Assembly: GCF_026891035.1 (NCBI RefSeq)
Contig: NZ_JAPTGG010000012.1
Span: 62,001-126,000, forward strand
Reading direction: 5' to 3'
DNA from: Dasania phycosphaerae
GTDB lineage: Bacteria > Pseudomonadota > Gammaproteobacteria > Pseudomonadales > Dasaniaceae
DNA: 64,000 nt
In this document: in pieces, positions 27,370-35,682 of the stretch
How positions within the stretch are numbered: position 1 is the stretch's first letter
How the letters are laid out: every line of letters starts with the position of its first letter
Made by a program: the position numbers and the translations under genes
Notes under the pieces: generated by a model
Database searches by the model: none
What the model saw: the letters and a program-made list of their open reading frames with translations, nothing else
Told to the model about the DNA's origin: nothing

Positions 27370-28569
27370 TTACTTCAGGCTATTTACAAAGTGCTTAATG
27401 CGGTGGGCGGCTTCTATGCACTCGTCTAGCGAGGCGACTAAAGCCATGCGCACCCGTTGCTGGCCGGGGTTGCTGCCGTTAACTTCGCGCCCCAAAAACT
27501 GGCCAGGTAATACGGTGACGTTTTGCTGAGCAAATAATTGCTGGGCAAAATCTTTGTCGCAAATAGGGGTTTTGGCCCATAGGTAAAAGCCCGCATCGGG
27601 TTTTGCCACCTCTAGGCAATCCCCTAAGATATCTAGCACGGCAGTAAATTTTTGTCGGTATAGCTTGCGGTTTTGTTTAACGTGGGCTTCATCCTGCCAG
27701 GCGGCTATGCTGGCAAGTTGGTGCTGTATCGGTAGGGCGCAGCCGTGGTAGGTGCGGTATAGCAAAAAGGCTTGCATGATGTCGGCATCGCCAGCCACAA
27801 AGCCCGAGCGCAGGCCCGGTAAGTTGCTGCGTTTAGACAGGCTGTGAAACACGGCGCAGCGTTTAAAATCATTGCGGCCCAACTCGGCACAGGCTTGTAA
27901 TAAACCGGCGGGGGGCTGTTGTTCGTCAAAATACAGTTCGGAGTAGCACTCGTCGCTGGCGATTACAAAATCGTATTGATCGGCCAGGGCGATTAATTTT
28001 TTTAACACGCTGGTATCAATCACGGCACCGGTAGGATTGCCCGGCGAGCATAAAAATAATAATTGGCAGCGCTGCCAAGTGGCGGCATCTACCTGGTCGA
28101 AGTCGGGAATAAAGCCGTGCTGGTCTAAACAGGGTAGGTAGTGGGGTTCAGCGCCGGCTAGCAGGGCTGCGCCTTCATAGATTTGGTAGAAGGGGTTGGG
28201 GGTGACTATTAATGCATCGTCACGGCGATCGATTACCGCTTGGGTAAAAGCAAATAGCGCTTCGCGAGTGCCGCTAACAGGCAGCACATGTTGTTCGGGG
28301 TTGAGGCTGCCGGGAGCTAGTTGAAAGCGTTGGCTGGCCCAGTTGGCGATGGCGCTGCGCAACTCCGGCAGGCCTTTGGTGCTGGGGTAGTTGCTCAGCA
28401 GCTGTAAATTATTAGCCAGTGTTTCAGTAACAAAGCTGGGGGCTGGGTGTTTGGGTTCGCCTATGGATAGGGCTATATGGGCCAACTCGGCTGGCGCTGT
28501 AACGGCAGCTTTTAAAGCATTGAGTTTTTCAAAGGGGTAGGGGTGTAGGCGTTGTAAATCTGAGTTCAT
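27370..28569 (-). CDS. dapC: N-succinyldiaminopimelate aminotransferase
   Basis: PLP-dependent class I aminotransferase forming N-succinyl-LL-diaminopimelate between the DapD and DapE steps. The 399-residue protein has NYPSTKGLPELRSAIANW, the PLP-binding VTPNPFYQIYEGAA, CSPGNPTG, the SDECYSELYFD aspartate loop, and the Schiff-base Lys in HSLSKRSNLPGLRSG. The position immediately after glnD is the Pseudomonas arrangement. Its product follows DapD and precedes DapE, both also in this window, so three consecutive pathway steps are encoded in three separate units here. Confidence 0.92.
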   Translation of the reverse strand: MNSDLQRLHPYPFEKLNALKAAVTAPAELAHIALSIGEPKHPAPSFVTETLANNLQLLSNYPSTKGLPELRSAIANWASQRFQLAPGSLNPEQHVLPVSGTREALFAFTQAVIDRRDDALIVTPNPFYQIYEGAALLAGAEPHYLPCLDQHGFIPDFDQVDAATWQRCQLLFLCSPGNPTGAVIDTSVLKKLIALADQYDFVIASDECYSELYFDEQQPPAGLLQACAELGRNDFKRCAVFHSLSKRSNLPGLRSGFVAGDADIMQAFLLYRTYHGCALPIQHQLASIAAWQDEAHVKQNRKLYRQKFTAVLDILGDCLEVAKPDAGFYLWAKTPICDKDFAQQLFAQQNVTVLPGQFLGREVNGSNPGQQRVRMALVASLDECIEAAHRIKHFVNSLK

Positions 28570-28595
28570 GGGTTTATAGCTTCGCTACTGGTCGA

Positions 28596-31274
28596 TTATA
28601 TTTGCGCTTGTTCGTCTAGTTCTTTGCAGATGGCGCGTTGAATTTTTTCTGCCAATTCGTTATCGGTAATGGGCTTGTGCTGGTAGTCAGTAATAAAAAA
28701 TACATCTTCTACTTTTTCACCTAGGGTGGTGATTTTGGCGTTTTGCAGCATGACATCATGCTCCATAAAAATTTTACCCACGCGGGCTAATAAGCCTGGT
28801 CTATCGGGGGTGATGATTTCTAGCACGCTGAAGTCTAAATCTTCATCGTTGTGAAAGCGGGTGCGGGTGGGTATAGAGAATAGTCGCATTTGCCGCGGGG
28901 TGCGCTTGGAAATCTTGGCTAAATAATGTTGCGGGTTTTGTATTTTTTCCTGCAGCAGTTGTTTAATGGCCGCTAGCCGCTTGGGGTTGTCACCTATGGG
29001 TTTGTTGTCGGCATCCAGCACATAAAAGGTGTCCAATGTGTAGCCATCACCCGAGCTGTAGATGCGGGCGTCCATGATATTGAGGTTGAGTTGCTCCAAG
29101 GCTGCCGCGGTGAGTGCGAATAGCGAGGGCCTATCATGGGTGTGTATAAAAATTTGGGTGGCACCTTCGTTATCTAACTCGCCGCTTTCTTTGGTGAGTA
29201 TCAGCGGTGCATTTTGGTTGAGGCTTTGGGCTATGGCTTCAGTGTGCCAGACTATGTCCTCTACACTTTCGCGTAAAAAATATTCTTCGCCCACTCCCGA
29301 CCACAGACCGTGAATTTTTTCTTCGCTAAAGCCCAGCCCCAGTAATTTTTCCATGGCGCTGGTTTGAGTTTCTTCTATCCACTCATGTTTATCGGCGGGA
29401 TTTTCCAGGCCGCGACGCAAGGCGCCGGTGGTCTCGGTATAGAGCTGGCGCAGCAGTGAGGCGCGCCAGCTATTCCATAGGCTGGGGTTGGTGCCGTTAA
29501 TGTCTGCCACCGTTAGTGCATAGAGATAATCTAGGCGGCGTTGGCTGCCTACCACATTGGCAAAGTCGCGTATCACGTCGGGGCTGGAAATATCTTTGCG
29601 CTGCGCCACCGAGGACATTAGCAGGTGGTGTTGCACCAGCCAGGCCACTAGGTTGGTGTCTTTTTTGCTGAGTTTATGGCGCTGCGCAAAACGGGTGACA
29701 TCAGCCACTCCTAGCTCTGAGTGATCGCCGCCACGGCCCTTGGCTATATCGTGATACAGCCCGGCTATATACAGCAGCTCTACCTGCTCCATGCGTTGTA
29801 CTATGCGCGCGGCCACAGGAAAGCGTTTTTGAAACTTGGGGTAGTGAAAGCGGCGCAGGTTTTTAACCACTTCCATGGTGTGGGCATCCACGGAGTAGAT
29901 GTGAAATAAGTCGTGCTGCATTTGCCCTATGATGGCTTTAAATTCGGGCAGGTACATTTCCAACACGCCAAAGCGCAACATGCGTCGTAATTGCAGGGCG
30001 ACCTTTTCTTTGCAGCGCAGCAGCGCCATAAAATATTCGGCTATTTGTGGGTCGCTGCGAAAGTCATCATCTATAGTGGCGGCGTATTCGCGTATCAGGC
30101 GTATAGTGGTGGCGCGCAGGCCGTCTATGTTGGGGGATTGCGCAATTAATAAAAACACTTCCATTAAGGCGGCAGGGGTTTGCGCAAATACTTGGTTGTG
30201 GGTGACTTCTATATGGCCGTTGCGCACCCGAAAGCGCGGGTTGATATCGATGATGGTTTCGTCTTCGCTGGCGCGTAGTATGGTTTCATCAAAATATTGT
30301 ATTAGCAGGTCGTTGAGCTGGCCCAAGGTGATAGCCCAGCGGTAATACTGCTGCATAAAGCCTTCTACCGCCAGCCGTATGTCGTCGTCTTCAAAGCCAA
30401 ACATTTTGGCTAGAGTGCGCTGGTGGTCAAACAGCAGCCGGTCTTCGGCGCGGCCGGTGACCATATGCAAGGCATAGCGCACCCGCCATAAAAAATCTAA
30501 ACCCTGGTTGAGAGAGTTAAGTTCAGGCTTTAATAAAAAGCCGCGCTCTACTAGGTCATCCATGGCTTGGGCGTTGAAATGGCGCTTGGCTATCCAGCCT
30601 ATCATTTGTACGTCGCGCAGGCCGCCGGGGGAGCTTTTTACATTGGGCTCTAAGTTGTATTCGCTGTTGCCGTGCTTGGAGTGGCGCTTGATCTGCTCGC
30701 GCCACTTGGCGCGAAAAAAGGCGTGGCTGGGCCAGCTGTGTTGCTCGGTATTGCTAACGGCTTTGGCCAGCATTGCTGGTGGACCGGCCAGGGTTCTGGA
30801 TTCCAGCAGGCTGGTGGCTATGGTGATATCCTGCTCGGCCTGCTCAAAACACTCCTGCAGGCTGCGTACGCTGTGACCTATGTTGAGCTTCATATCCCAC
30901 AGCAGGGTGACAAATTCACCTATGGCTTGCTGGCAATCCTGTTCGGCTTGCTCGTTGATTAAGATCAGTAGGTCTATGTCAGAGTGCGGGTGCAGCTCAC
31001 CGCGGCCATAGCCGCCTACGGCGTTAAGGCTAATGGAGTCAGGCCAGTCGAATAATTGCCAGGCGCATTGCAGTAGTTGGTCTATATAGTGGGCGCGGCC
31101 CCAGATTAGCTGGCGTATATCGCTGCCTTGTTGAAACTGCTGGTGAAAATAGTCGGTGACTCTAGCTATGCTGTCTTTGAAGAGTGGCAGTGGCTGGCGC
31201 GCGCTTTTGACCGCGCACAGAAAGTGCTCGCGATCAAAAATATCCGATGGAATCGCTAGTGGCAGTTTGTTCAT
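28596..31274 (-). CDS. glnD: Bifunctional uridylyltransferase/uridylyl-removing enzyme GlnD
   Basis: Glutamine sensor that uridylylates and deuridylylates PII, controlling glutamine synthetase. The 892-residue protein has the expected order. A nucleotidyltransferase domain carries NAVGGYGRGELHPHSDIDLL. An HD domain with AGLYHDIAKGRGGDHSELG removes UMP. Two C-terminal ACT domains (FIHTHDRPSLFALTAAALE and EIITPDRPGLLARVGKIF) bind glutamine. Length and motifs are normal. It starts 3 bp after the map stop and ends 26 bp before dapC. glnB is not in the window. Confidence 0.95.
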   Translation of the reverse strand: MNKLPLAIPSDIFDREHFLCAVKSARQPLPLFKDSIARVTDYFHQQFQQGSDIRQLIWGRAHYIDQLLQCAWQLFDWPDSISLNAVGGYGRGELHPHSDIDLLILINEQAEQDCQQAIGEFVTLLWDMKLNIGHSVRSLQECFEQAEQDITIATSLLESRTLAGPPAMLAKAVSNTEQHSWPSHAFFRAKWREQIKRHSKHGNSEYNLEPNVKSSPGGLRDVQMIGWIAKRHFNAQAMDDLVERGFLLKPELNSLNQGLDFLWRVRYALHMVTGRAEDRLLFDHQRTLAKMFGFEDDDIRLAVEGFMQQYYRWAITLGQLNDLLIQYFDETILRASEDETIIDINPRFRVRNGHIEVTHNQVFAQTPAALMEVFLLIAQSPNIDGLRATTIRLIREYAATIDDDFRSDPQIAEYFMALLRCKEKVALQLRRMLRFGVLEMYLPEFKAIIGQMQHDLFHIYSVDAHTMEVVKNLRRFHYPKFQKRFPVAARIVQRMEQVELLYIAGLYHDIAKGRGGDHSELGVADVTRFAQRHKLSKKDTNLVAWLVQHHLLMSSVAQRKDISSPDVIRDFANVVGSQRRLDYLYALTVADINGTNPSLWNSWRASLLRQLYTETTGALRRGLENPADKHEWIEETQTSAMEKLLGLGFSEEKIHGLWSGVGEEYFLRESVEDIVWHTEAIAQSLNQNAPLILTKESGELDNEGATQIFIHTHDRPSLFALTAAALEQLNLNIMDARIYSSGDGYTLDTFYVLDADNKPIGDNPKRLAAIKQLLQEKIQNPQHYLAKISKRTPRQMRLFSIPTRTRFHNDEDLDFSVLEIITPDRPGLLARVGKIFMEHDVMLQNAKITTLGEKVEDVFFITDYQHKPITDNELAEKIQRAICKELDEQAQI

Positions 31275-31277
31275 GGC

Positions 31278-32060
31278 CTAGGCTAGGTAAAAGGGCTCGT
31301 CCGGTCTGGCGGTAAGCACCTCTACGCCATCGCGGGTCACTGCCAGCGTGTGTTCCCACTGGGCCGAGGGGCGGCCGTCTTTGGTGGTCACGGTCCAACC
31401 GTCTTTTTTGTTGAGTTTTACATGGCGTTTACCGGCGTTGAGCATGGGCTCTATGGTAAAGGTCATGCCCTCTTTAATGACCATGCCTTCGCCCTTGTTG
31501 CCGTAGTGTACGACCTGCGGGTCCTCGTGAAACACCTTGCCTATGCCGTGGCCGCAGTATTCGCGCACTATAGAGTAGTAGTTGGCTTCAGCGTGCTTTT
31601 GGATGATGTGGCCTATGTCGCCCAGGGTACAGCCGGGTTTGACTATCTCTATGGCTTTATACAGGCACTCTTGGGTGATGTTCACCAAGCGCTCGTTGTG
31701 GGGCTTAGGCTTGCCTACATGAAACATTTTGCTGGTGTCGCCGTGGTATTGATCTTTAATCACGGTGATATCTATATTGATAATATCGCCATCACGCAGG
31801 GTTTTCTTCTCGTGGGGTATGCCGTGGCACACCACTTCATTAATCGAGGTGCAGATAGATTTGGGAAAGCCGTGGTAGTTTAGCGGTGCCGGTATGGCCT
31901 TTTGTTCGTTGACGATATAGTCGTGGCAGATTTGATCCAGTTCGCCGGTGGTCACACCGGGCACCACGTGGGGGGCGATCATATCCAGCACCTGGGCGGC
32001 GAGGCGGCCAGCTACACGCATTTTGGCAATTTCATCGGCGGTTTTTATCGTAACGCTCAT
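31278..32060 (-). CDS. map: Methionine aminopeptidase, type I
   Basis: Removes the initiator methionine from nascent proteins. Starting at ATG 32060 gives 260 residues (MSVTIKTADEIAKMRVAGRL), the normal E. coli-like length. A longer frame to 32147 would add a non-conserved 29-residue extension into the rpsB upstream region. The metal ligands of the pita-bread fold are visible in DIINIDITVIKDQYHGDTSKMF (Asp pair) and YCGHGIGKVFHEDP (His). TFTIEPML carries the first Glu and QWEHTLAVT the second. It is the first gene of the map-glnD-dapC-nth unit and divergent from rpsB. Confidence 0.95.
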   Translation of the reverse strand: MSVTIKTADEIAKMRVAGRLAAQVLDMIAPHVVPGVTTGELDQICHDYIVNEQKAIPAPLNYHGFPKSICTSINEVVCHGIPHEKKTLRDGDIINIDITVIKDQYHGDTSKMFHVGKPKPHNERLVNITQECLYKAIEIVKPGCTLGDIGHIIQKHAEANYYSIVREYCGHGIGKVFHEDPQVVHYGNKGEGMVIKEGMTFTIEPMLNAGKRHVKLNKKDGWTVTTKDGRPSAQWEHTLAVTRDGVEVLTARPDEPFYLA

Positions 32061-32245
32061 ATAACTATCTGTTTTGTAATGGGTTTGTGTGTTTTTTAGG
32101 CGTCGGCTGGTGGGTCCTAGCCGCTGCGCCGGGCTATTGTAAACCATGGCTTGTAGGCTTGGCTAAATTATATGGCGCTGCTGGCAGGCGGATGTTGTTT
32201 TTATTGCTAAAAATAGCCGTTTTTCTTCCAGTTGCGGGGCTGTTG

Positions 32246-32254
32246 TGGTATAAA
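32246..32254 (+). promoter_or_regulatory. Candidate rpsB promoter (extended -10)
   Basis: TGGTATAAA is an extended -10 (TGn plus TATAAA) followed directly by the GC-rich discriminator GCGCGC. This combination is typical of stringently controlled r-protein and rRNA promoters and has been described for rpsB in gammaproteobacteria. The -35 region is weak. The predicted start near 32261 would give a leader of about 170 nt, close to the length in E. coli. The 370-bp gap between map and rpsB (32061-32430) otherwise holds only the leader below. Confidence 0.55.
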
Positions 32255-32260
32255 GCGCGC

Positions 32261-32430
32261 ACTCAAATGGCCGGGTTATTTTGATCGGGTGAATTTGAGC
32301 AATAAATCCGCACATATACCGTCACATTGTTCTGGGTGCTCTGTAGGCTCTACCTATCTAATAAGTAGAACTGAAGGGGTTGAATAATGGGGTATATGGA
32401 GGCCTAACCCTAACTTATTAAAGGTATATT
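32261..32430 (+). ncRNA. Candidate rpsB 5' leader (S2 autoregulatory, t44-like)
   Basis: The untranslated stretch between the predicted start and the rpsB ATG contains paired segments near the gene. GTAGGCTCTACC folds on itself (32342-32353), and GGGGT (32377 onward) and ATGGAGGCCTAACCC lie just before the ribosome site AAAGGTAT. In gammaproteobacteria the map-rpsB gap holds the t44 RNA element through which S2 represses its own operon. I assign this element by position, length and partial sequence resemblance; no covariance search was possible. Confidence 0.5.
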
Positions 32431-33183
32431 ATGACTACTCAAGTAAGCATGCGCGAAATGCTGCAAGCTGGTGTGCACTTTGGCCACCAAACTCGTTACT
32501 GGAACCCTAAAATGTCTGAGTACATTTTTGGTGCCCGCAATAAAATTCATATCATTAACCTGGAGCAAACTGTTCCTGCGTTTAATGAAGCTTTGGCGTT
32601 TATTCAGCGTCTAGCTAACAGCCGCAACAAAATTCTTTTTGTTGGTACTAAGCGCGCTGCTAGCAAAATCATCAAAGAACAAGCTGAGCGTGCTAGCCAG
32701 CCATACGTTAGCCACCGCTGGTTAGGTGGTATGTTGACTAACTACAAAACTATCCGTGGTTCTATCAAGCGTTACCGCGATTTAGAAGCGCAAGCAAAAG
32801 ACGGTACTTTTGATGCGTTGACTAAGAAAGAAGCGCTAATGCGTACTCGCGATATGGAAAAGCTAGAGCGTTCTATAGGCGGTATTAAAGATATGGGTGG
32901 TTTACCTGACGCCTTATTCGTAATCGACGTAGATCACGAGCGTATCGCTATTCAAGAAGCTAACAACCTAGGCATACCTGTTATCGGTATCGTTGATACT
33001 AACAGCAACCCCGATGGTGTTGATTATGTTATCCCTGGTAACGACGATGCTATCCGCGCTATCAAGCTATACACCACGGCTATGGCTGATGCGGTAATTG
33101 CTGGTCGTGCTGCTGACGGTGCTGTTTCTAAGAAGAACGAATTCGTAGAAGAAGCTGCTGAAGAGAAGCCTGCTGCTGAATAA
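32431..33183 (+). CDS. rpsB: 30S ribosomal protein S2
   Basis: Small-subunit protein required with S1 for mRNA binding. The 250-residue protein is unmistakable: MREMLQAGVHFGHQTRYWNPKM, SHRWLGGMLTNYKTI and PDALFVIDVDHERIAIQEANNLGIP in outline. The C-terminal tail is acidic and alanine-rich (EEAAEEKPAAE), common in the family. It is the first gene of rpsB-tsf, with a hairpin between the two. The leader upstream probably mediates autorepression by S2. Confidence 0.98.
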   Translation: MTTQVSMREMLQAGVHFGHQTRYWNPKMSEYIFGARNKIHIINLEQTVPAFNEALAFIQRLANSRNKILFVGTKRAASKIIKEQAERASQPYVSHRWLGGMLTNYKTIRGSIKRYRDLEAQAKDGTFDALTKKEALMRTRDMEKLERSIGGIKDMGGLPDALFVIDVDHERIAIQEANNLGIPVIGIVDTNSNPDGVDYVIPGNDDAIRAIKLYTTAMADAVIAGRAADGAVSKKNEFVEEAAEEKPAAE

Positions 33184-33201
33184 GTAGCGTTTCCCAGCAA
33201 G

Positions 33202-33226
33202 AAAAGGGGGCTAGGCCCCCTTTTTT
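33202..33226 (+). terminator. Intergenic terminator/attenuator between rpsB and tsf
   Basis: The stem AAAAGGGGGC (33202-33211) pairs with GCCCCCTTTT (33215-33224) around a TAG loop, followed by more T. It lies 18 bp after the rpsB stop. Since rpsB and tsf are usually cotranscribed, it probably terminates only part of the transcripts, lowering tsf relative to rpsB or giving a stable 3' end. Confidence 0.85.
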
Positions 33227-33290
33227 GAAACTTAAGTTTGAATATATCGGTAATTAACTCGCGTTGGTTATCGCATTGGAGGATATCTCA

Positions 33291-34157
33291 ATGGCTGCAA
33301 TTTCTGCTGCAATGGTTAAAGAACTGCGTGAGCGTACTCAGCTCGGCATGATGGAATGTAAAAAAGCCCTACAAGAAGCTGATGGTGACATCGAAAAAGC
33401 GATTGAAGAGCTACGTAAAAACAGCGGCATGAAGGCTGCTAAAAAAGCTGGTCGTACTGCCGCTGAAGGTGTTGTGGTTGCGCGTGTTGCCGAAGATGGC
33501 AGCTACGGTGTATTGGTTGAAGTTAACTCTGAAACTGATTTCGCTGCTCGCGATGCCAGCTTCTTAGAATTTGTTAACAAGGTGGCCGATAAGGCTTTTG
33601 CTGATAAGCAAACCGATGTTGAAGCTATCATGGCTGGCGAAATGACTGAGGCTCGTGAAGCCTTGGTACAAAAAATCGGTGAGAACATCGGTTTGCGTCG
33701 CATCGAGCTAGTTGAAGCCAGCAATGGCGTTGTGGGCAGCTACACCCACTCAAACAACAAGATTTCGGTATTGGTTTCTCTGCAAGGTGGCGAAACTGAA
33801 TTGGCTAAAGATGTGGCCATGCACGTTGCTGCTGTTAATCCGCAGGTGACTAAGCCAGAAGATATGGATCAAGCTGCTGTTGATGCTGAAAAAGCTATTA
33901 TCAAGGCACAGCCAGACATGGCTGGTAAGCCAGAAGCTATAGTCGAGAAGATGATGACTGGCCGTATCCAAAAGTTCTTGAAAGAGAACAGCTTGGTTGA
34001 GCAGGCTTTCGTTAAAAACCCAGAGTTAACTGTGGGCCAATTGGTGAAAGATGCTGGCGCAGAAGTACAATCATTCACACGCTTTGAAGTGGGTGAGGGT
34101 ATTGAAGTTGAAGAAGTAGACTTCGCTGCAGAAGTTGCTGCTCAGTTAAAAGGTTAA
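33291..34157 (+). CDS. tsf: Elongation factor Ts
   Basis: Guanine-nucleotide exchange factor for EF-Tu. I start at ATG 33291, giving 288 residues, because GGAGG lies 8 bp upstream and the family N-terminus (AISAAMVKELRERTQLGMMECKKAL) follows. A few in-frame codons upstream do not belong to it. The UBA-like N-domain and the exchange motif VNSETDFAARDASF are intact, and the dimerisation domain and C-terminal module follow. The length is normal for this group. Confidence 0.98.
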   Translation: MAAISAAMVKELRERTQLGMMECKKALQEADGDIEKAIEELRKNSGMKAAKKAGRTAAEGVVVARVAEDGSYGVLVEVNSETDFAARDASFLEFVNKVADKAFADKQTDVEAIMAGEMTEAREALVQKIGENIGLRRIELVEASNGVVGSYTHSNNKISVLVSLQGGETELAKDVAMHVAAVNPQVTKPEDMDQAAVDAEKAIIKAQPDMAGKPEAIVEKMMTGRIQKFLKENSLVEQAFVKNPELTVGQLVKDAGAEVQSFTRFEVGEGIEVEEVDFAAEVAAQLKG

Positions 34158-34170
34158 TTTTAATTGAGTC

Positions 34171-34197
34171 AAAACGGGGCCTTTTGGCCCCGTTTTA
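34171..34197 (+). terminator. Rho-independent terminator after tsf
   Basis: A perfect 11-bp stem (AAAACGGGGCC / GGCCCCGTTTT) has a TTTT loop and lies 13 bp after the tsf stop. The downstream arm ends in its own T run. This ends the rpsB-tsf transcript, so pyrH needs its own promoter in the following ~135 bp. Confidence 0.9.
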
Positions 34198-34208
34198 GTA
34201 TTAGAGTT

Positions 34209-34247
34209 GCTCAATTCCACGCAGGGTGGAATCGTGTTAGATTGAGC
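34209..34247 (+). other. Nested inverted repeats upstream of pyrH
   Basis: An outer pair GCTCAAT (34209-34215) / ATTGAGC (34241-34247) overlaps an inner hairpin ATTCCAC / GTGGAAT (34214-34220 and 34226-34232). The two stems share two bases, so they compete. The structure lies between the tsf terminator and pyrH, where the pyrH promoter is expected. It could be an operator or part of a regulated leader; no T run follows. Confidence 0.45.
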
Positions 34248-34333
34248 CTTTTGAATGCCGCAACCGGTGGGTATTTAAGAGCTTTAATCTAACGCTAGTT
34301 ATCAATGATCATAATTGTGTAGAGGGTTTATCA

Positions 34334-35071
34334 ATGCCAGTAAAAGCCAGCGATAGAAAGTTTAAGCGTATTTTATTGAAGCTGAGTGGTGAAGCCCTAA
34401 TGGGGGCCGAGGGCTTTGGTATAGACCCCAAGGTGCTAGACCGCATGGCCCTAGAAGTTGGCCAGCTGGTAGGCATAGGTGTGCAAGTGGGTTTGGTGAT
34501 AGGTGGTGGCAATCTATTTCGCGGGGCTTCTTTACAGAAGGCTGGCCTAGATAGGGTCACCGGTGATCACATGGGCATGTTGGCCACAGTAATGAACGGC
34601 CTGGCTATGCGCGATGCTTTGGAGCGCTGCAATATAGTTTCTAGAGTGATGTCAGCTATACCCATGAGTGGGGTGGTGGACCACTACGACAGACGCAAAG
34701 CCATGCGCGCCTTGCAGCGCGGTGAGGTGGTAATTTTTTCCGCGGGTACTGGCAATCCCTTCTTTACTACCGACTCTGCCGCATGCTTGCGCGGTATAGA
34801 GGTAGATGCCGAGTTAGTGTTAAAGGCTACCAAAGTTGATGGTGTGTACAGCGCAGACCCTGCTATAGATCCCACAGCCACTAAGTACGACCGCTTAAGT
34901 TATGATGAAGTGCTAAACAAAAAATTAGGGGTGATGGATTTAACCGCTATTTGTTTATGTCGCGACCACAATATGCCGCTGCGCGTTTTTGAAATGGAAA
35001 AGGCCGGCGCCCTGCTTAATATTGTGGTGGGTGGCGATGAAGGTACTTTAATAGAAGAAATTGCTGAATAA
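34334..35071 (+). CDS. pyrH: UMP kinase
   Basis: Phosphorylates UMP to UDP in pyrimidine nucleotide synthesis; the bacterial enzyme is a hexamer activated by GTP and inhibited by UTP. The 245-residue protein has the amino-acid-kinase fold motifs LLKLSGEALMG, VIGGGNLFRG and GTGNPFFTTDSAACLRGIE in order, and KATKVDGVYSADP near the nucleotide site. It has its own upstream region after a strong terminator, and precedes frr by 46 bp. Confidence 0.98.
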   Translation: MPVKASDRKFKRILLKLSGEALMGAEGFGIDPKVLDRMALEVGQLVGIGVQVGLVIGGGNLFRGASLQKAGLDRVTGDHMGMLATVMNGLAMRDALERCNIVSRVMSAIPMSGVVDHYDRRKAMRALQRGEVVIFSAGTGNPFFTTDSAACLRGIEVDAELVLKATKVDGVYSADPAIDPTATKYDRLSYDEVLNKKLGVMDLTAICLCRDHNMPLRVFEMEKAGALLNIVVGGDEGTLIEEIAE

Positions 35072-35117
35072 GCTGTTAAGTAAAAGAAAGCAAAAAATAG
35101 TTTTAGGAGATTGAATC

Positions 35118-35675
35118 GTGATTGAAGAATTAAAACAAGATGCCGAAGAGCGCATGCAAAAAACCATCAGCGCTTTGGGTGTTAGTTTAAATAAAATTCG
35201 CACAGGCCGAGCTCACCCCAGCATACTGGATGGTATACGCGTGGATTACTATGGTTCTGAAACCCCGCTTAGCCAAGTTGCTGCAATTAATGTTGAAGAT
35301 GGTCGTACCTTGTCGGTAGTGCCCTGGGAAAAGCCCATGGTGCCGGAAGTAGAAAAAGCCATTATGAAATCCGACTTGGGTTTAAACCCTTCTACTGCCG
35401 GTTCAGTAATACGCATACCCATGCCTATGCTGACGGAAGAAACGCGTAAGGGTTACACCAAGCAAGCTCGCGCCGAAGCCGAGCACTCGAAAGTGTCTAT
35501 ACGCAATATACGCCGCGATATACTCAGCGATATTAAAGACTTACAAAAAGAGAAAGAAATTTCTGAAGATGATGAGCGTCGCGCGCAAGATGATATTCAG
35601 AAAATCACTGATAAGTACGTGGCCGAGGTGGATAAGGCCTTAGCGATCAAAGAAAAAGACTTAATGGAAATATAA
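35118..35675 (+). CDS. frr: Ribosome recycling factor
   Basis: Splits post-termination ribosomes together with EF-G. The 185-residue protein has the three-helix bundle and small beta domain of the family: KIRTGRAHPSILDGIRVDYYG in outline, PWEKPMVPEVEKAI, and RIPMPMLTEETRKG. It starts with GTG at 35118, with TAGGAGA about 10 bp upstream; the family N-terminus IEELKQDAEERM follows directly. It lies 7 bp before uppS. Confidence 0.98.
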   Translation: MIEELKQDAEERMQKTISALGVSLNKIRTGRAHPSILDGIRVDYYGSETPLSQVAAINVEDGRTLSVVPWEKPMVPEVEKAIMKSDLGLNPSTAGSVIRIPMPMLTEETRKGYTKQARAEAEHSKVSIRNIRRDILSDIKDLQKEKEISEDDERRAQDDIQKITDKYVAEVDKALAIKEKDLMEI

Positions 35676-35682
35676 GTACATT

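Noticed and set aside
31350..31883. 177-codon open frame antisense to map
   Set aside because: Third-position bias of the map gene creates this frame; it has no ribosome site and no recognisable domain.
32087..32284. Small hydrophobic open frame in the map-rpsB gap, including a 30-residue internal start at 32192
   Set aside because: It overlaps the map N-terminal coding region and the predicted rpsB promoter; no good ribosome site or conservation argument. A tiny membrane peptide cannot be excluded but is not supported.
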